Below are positions 61,579 through 64,000 of a DNA stretch of 64,000 bases, in pieces (positions within the stretch are counted from its first letter, which is position 1; every line of letters starts with the position of its first letter). The stretch is taken from contig JACKPH010000001.1 of assembly GCA_024233675.1 (NCBI GenBank), positions 496,001 through 560,000 on the forward strand, read 5' to 3'. Made by a program: the position numbers and the translations under genes. Under the pieces are notes generated by a model. The model saw only the letters and a list, made by a program, of their open reading frames with translations, did no database searches and was not told where the DNA came from. Source of the DNA: Thermotogae bacterium (lineage in GTDB: Bacteria; Thermotogota; Thermotogae; Petrotogales; Petrotogaceae).

Positions 61579-61714
61579 AATAATCACCTCGATTTAGGTT
61601 CTTTAATAGTGCTTATTTATATTATAACAAAAAAAACAAAAAAATAGATTCTAAATGTTAATAATATAATTAGAAAAAGTAAACAATTTAAAAAATAAAA
61701 ATTATGTCTGAATC

Positions 61715-61735
61715 TGATATAATACTTTGTATAAT
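61715..61735 (+). promoter_or_regulatory. Extended -10 promoter in the 61588-61906 gap
   Basis: TGA-TATAAT (61715-61723) and a second TATAAT (61730-61735) precede a short transcript region ending in a strong terminator at 61908. Apart from the small frame at 61749 and this promoter, the 319 nt gap shows nothing recognisable. Confidence 0.55.
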
Positions 61736-61748
61736 TTAACCAATCAAC

Positions 61749-61874
61749 ATGAAAAAATTTTATATTACACCGAAAAAAACAAATATTTCAATAATTTTTA
61801 TGAACACTGATTTTGAAATACTTGGAAAAAATAAATTTCTGAAGCTTTATAATGAAATAAAAAAATGTATTTAA
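61749..61874 (+). CDS. Possible 41-residue protein or small RNA
   Basis: A frame beginning M-K-K-F-Y-I-T-P-K-K and ending K-K-C-I at TAA 61872-61874. It is basic, with a hydrophobic centre (I-S-I-I-F-M). There is no SD, so translation would be leaderless-like or weak, but a promoter 26-34 nt upstream and a perfect terminator directly after the stop define a discrete transcript of about 170 nt. Either a small protein gene or an sRNA is possible. Confidence 0.35.
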   Translation: MKKFYITPKKTNISIIFMNTDFEILGKNKFLKLYNEIKKCI

Positions 61875-61908
61875 AAAATCCCTGCAATATTTTTAGCAGG
61901 GATTTTTT
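61873..61908. terminator. Bidirectional rho-independent terminator
   Basis: AAAAAATCCCTGC (61873-61885) and GCAGGGATTTTTT (61896-61908) form a 13 bp perfect stem with a 10 nt loop. It terminates the short plus-strand transcript and the dynamin-like gene. Confidence 0.92.
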
Positions 61909-63457
61909 ATAACTCTGTAGCTATTTTTTCTATGATTTTTTCTGCGGAGGATATATCATTAAGAATTTTATTTTTTTCATTTATAATATTTTTTAATTCC
62001 TCAAGACTTTTTCCGTTTACTGAAAATTTTGAGAGAATATGTTTATAAACTTCATCTTTAGTAATTTCTACATGTGTCTCAATTTGTTCCGAAAGATTTT
62101 TAAAAGTTTTTTCTATACTTAATTCGGTATCTCTCATAATTTTCTTTTTTCTCAGAAATATTTTTGTTATGAAATTTTTGTCTTCAAGTACTATATCAGA
62201 TAAAAGATTTTTAATTTCTTTGGTAATTTCCGTTTCTATATTTAATTTAAGAGCGTCAGTCTTTTTTTCTATCATATAAAGAATTTCGCTGCTTATTTCC
62301 GGTGAAAGGGGTTTTTCTGATTTTTTTAAAAGTTCTGTAAAAGCTGTAAATTCTGTTTTCTGTTGATTTAAAATAAGATTGAAATTAGAATTAACTGTAT
62401 TTTTTGCATTTTCGGAAAAGTCATCTTTGAATTTCTGAATAAGCGGATCGGTTTCTGTTTTTATTTTTGTCTGATTTTCAATAATTTTTGAAAATGAATA
62501 TTTTAAATTTACAGCACTACTCTGATAATACATAAAAACAGAATCGGTCATTATTTTGGCTTTTTCCGAAAAACTGTTTTTACCTTTTGAAATATAGTAA
62601 TCTATATTTTTGTAATAAGTTTCTTCGTTTTTTAGAGCGTTTATTTCAGTGTTTACGGCAGAAGAAATGTTTTTAATTTCAGATAATGAATTTTTTATAA
62701 CAGAAATTATCTTAAGTTTCTGTTTTTCATCGCCGGTAAGATTTTTGGAAATATAATCTCTCAGCTCGTCAAAGCCGCTGTTTTCTGAATTTTTTAATTC
62801 CCAAATAGCAGAGGTTTCAAAAATTACAGGATTTTCATAACCTATTTTTAAACAGTTTTTAACTATTTCCTCACGGCTTGAAATAAGTTCTTTGTCGGTT
62901 GCACGGTCTTTTTGCTGAAGAACAAATATAATCGGTTTACCTTCTGAATATATCTTTTTTATAAGATCCCATTCTTCTTTATGATAAATATTTCTTGCTT
63001 CAAAGATAAAAATTATAAGATTGCTGTTATGTATAAAGTCTTCTGTTATTTTTCCGTGCTCTTCGATGATAGCACCTGTTCCCGGAGTATCTATAAAAAT
63101 AAAGTTTTTTATCCGGTCAAGTTTCCTTGAAATTATTTTTATACCGTTTTCTTTATATTCATTATCTTCTCCGTATATAACCTTTGTTATTTCAGCTGTA
63201 CATATTTTTTCGTTTGAAGGAAAAAGTTCAGTATCATTTTCTTTTAAACCGATGAGAGCATTTAAAAATGTACTTTTCCCTGATTTTACTTTTCCGACAA
63301 CCATAAAGTTGAACGGTTGTGTAAGATTATCTTTTAAATCATCAATTTTTTTATTTTTCAGATTTTCAGGTAAGACAGAGTTAATTTTTTTAAGTTCTTC
63401 CGAAAGAAGATTAATTTTTTCGGAATATCTGTTACCCGAAAGATTAATTATAGCCAC
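61907..63457 (-). CDS. Bacterial dynamin-like GTPase
   Basis: A 516-residue large GTPase. G1 G-K-V-K-S-G-K-S-T, G3 D-T-P-G-T-G and G4-like Q-K-D in the first 200 residues are followed by long helical/coiled-coil regions without predicted membrane spans. This is the pattern of dynamin-N family proteins involved in membrane remodelling, outer-membrane-vesicle or stress responses. The GTG start at 63457 follows GGAGG at 7 nt. The gene begins 14 nt after the stop of an HD-GYP gene, so the two are co-transcribed. Confidence 0.88.
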   Translation of the reverse strand: MAIINLSGNRYSEKINLLSEELKKINSVLPENLKNKKIDDLKDNLTQPFNFMVVGKVKSGKSTFLNALIGLKENDTELFPSNEKICTAEITKVIYGEDNEYKENGIKIISRKLDRIKNFIFIDTPGTGAIIEEHGKITEDFIHNSNLIIFIFEARNIYHKEEWDLIKKIYSEGKPIIFVLQQKDRATDKELISSREEIVKNCLKIGYENPVIFETSAIWELKNSENSGFDELRDYISKNLTGDEKQKLKIISVIKNSLSEIKNISSAVNTEINALKNEETYYKNIDYYISKGKNSFSEKAKIMTDSVFMYYQSSAVNLKYSFSKIIENQTKIKTETDPLIQKFKDDFSENAKNTVNSNFNLILNQQKTEFTAFTELLKKSEKPLSPEISSEILYMIEKKTDALKLNIETEITKEIKNLLSDIVLEDKNFITKIFLRKKKIMRDTELSIEKTFKNLSEQIETHVEITKDEVYKHILSKFSVNGKSLEELKNIINEKNKILNDISSAEKIIEKIATEL

Positions 63458-63471
63458 AGCATTACCTCCGT

Positions 63472-64000
63472 TTAAAGATCAGTATTTATGACATCCCATA
63501 AATTTTTAATTTCATCAGAATTATTTTTAAGAACTTCAAGAATATGAGGATTAAAATGTTTAGGAGAAGTTCTTTCATCACCATTAATAATAATATCCAT
63601 TGTTTTTTCGTGTGAAAAAGCTTCTTTATAAGGTCTTTTTGACCTGAGAGCATCATAAACATCAACAACGGAAACTATAGAGGCTTCTACCGGTATTGCT
63701 TTTTCTGAAAGTCCGAAAGGATAACCTGAACCGTCATATTTTTCATGATGGTAGAGTGCTATATTAAGAGCCGTATTAAAGTATTCGTTGTTACCCAGTA
63801 ATTTAAATGCATAAGAAGTGTGCTTTTTCATAATTTCCCATTCTTCCGGTGTAAGTTTTCCTGGCTTTTTAAGAATATCAAGAGGAATATATATTTTTCC
63901 TATATCGTGCAAAGATGAATATGTTTTTATATCTTTTATTAATTCAGGAGCCAGATTAAGTTTTTCGGCTATAAATCCCGAAAGAGAACCTACTCTGTTT
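63472..64000 (-). CDS. HD-GYP c-di-GMP phosphodiesterase (partial, continues beyond the window)
   Basis: The visible C-terminal part of about 175 residues begins N-R-V-G-S-L-S-G and contains H-D-I-G-K, K-K-H-T, H-H-E-K-Y-D-G-S-G-Y-P-F-G and V-V-D-V-Y-D-A-L-R-S, all HD-GYP landmarks. The upstream sensor part is outside the window. It is very similar to the catalytic half of the split gene at 31.5 kb, indicating recent duplication. It is followed in the same operon by the dynamin-like GTPase. Confidence 0.93.
   Translation of the reverse strand, partial: NRVGSLSGFIAEKLNLAPELIKDIKTYSSLHDIGKIYIPLDILKKPGKLTPEEWEIMKKHTSYAFKLLGNNEYFNTALNIALYHHEKYDGSGYPFGLSEKAIPVEASIVSVVDVYDALRSKRPYKEAFSHEKTMDIIINGDERTSPKHFNPHILEVLKNNSDEIKNLWDVINTDL

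Noticed and set aside
1..64000. CRISPR arrays, tRNA/rRNA genes, insertion sequences or prophage
   Set aside because: No regularly spaced repeats, cloverleaf-like sequences, transposases, integrases or phage structural genes were recognised on either strand.

Overview
The window is AT-rich (roughly 30% GC by eye) bacterial chromosome. It is densely coding, uses AGA for almost every arginine, and carries strong Shine-Dalgarno (SD) sequences. The best taxonomic guess is a member of the Thermotogota, probably Petrotogales (Petrotoga/Geotoga/Oceanotoga-like). The reasons are a fused shikimate kinase/dehydroquinate synthase (aroKB, as in Thermotoga), the frr-uppS-cdsA cluster, a DUF401 membrane protein, many c-di-GMP sensors and an outer-membrane-type beta-barrel protein. 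This assignment is inference. No rRNA, tRNA, CRISPR array, insertion sequence or prophage was recognised.

Layout. 0-1.3 kb (minus): an ECF transporter T component followed by a cut-off clostripain-like lipoprotein. 1.4-6.6 kb: frr, uppS, cdsA, a type IV pilin-like protein and alaS. 6.7-9.2 kb: a YfcC-type carrier paired with an M14-like peptidase. 9.4-15.5 kb: two unknown proteins, then aroKB, a GGDEF diguanylate cyclase, aroA and a lytic-transglycosylase-like protein. 15.7-21.8 kb: a catabolic operon of GntR regulator, PfkB kinase, ribose-type ABC transporter and ADP-ribosylglycohydrolase; its binding-protein gene has a one-base frameshift in an A7 run. 21.9-27.7 kb: oligoendopeptidase F, a cysteine-less dihydrolipoamide-dehydrogenase-like flavoprotein, a beta-barrel protein and a class II photolyase.

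27.7-36.7 kb holds four consecutive HD-GYP genes, one split by an in-frame TAG. 36.7-43.3 kb: a second M3 peptidase, a CadC-type regulator with a metal P-type ATPase operon, an ECF S component and a DUF401 protein. 43.3-47.2 kb: a rubrerythrin-like protein, a LolCDE/MacB-type ABC pair, a stand-alone cobalamin-binding protein and a divergent HTH protein. 47.2-55 kb: a chemoreceptor, then a signalling operon of hybrid histidine kinase, HD-GYP-PilZ protein, response regulator, a 50-residue peptide and a degenerate PstB-like ATPase. 55-64 kb: a CcdA/thioredoxin pair, GH42 beta-galactosidase, DUF1292, PgeF/YlmD, DUF2179, DUF2461, an unknown protein, a dynamin-like GTPase and a cut-off HD-GYP gene.

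Two themes recur. First, c-di-GMP turnover is lopsided: six HD-GYP loci against one GGDEF gene. Second, six genes appear to start at ATT or ATA after an extended SD whose GGTGA core pairs with the conserved 16S rRNA tail. In four of them the SD contains a decoy GTG that standard gene finders would call as the start.
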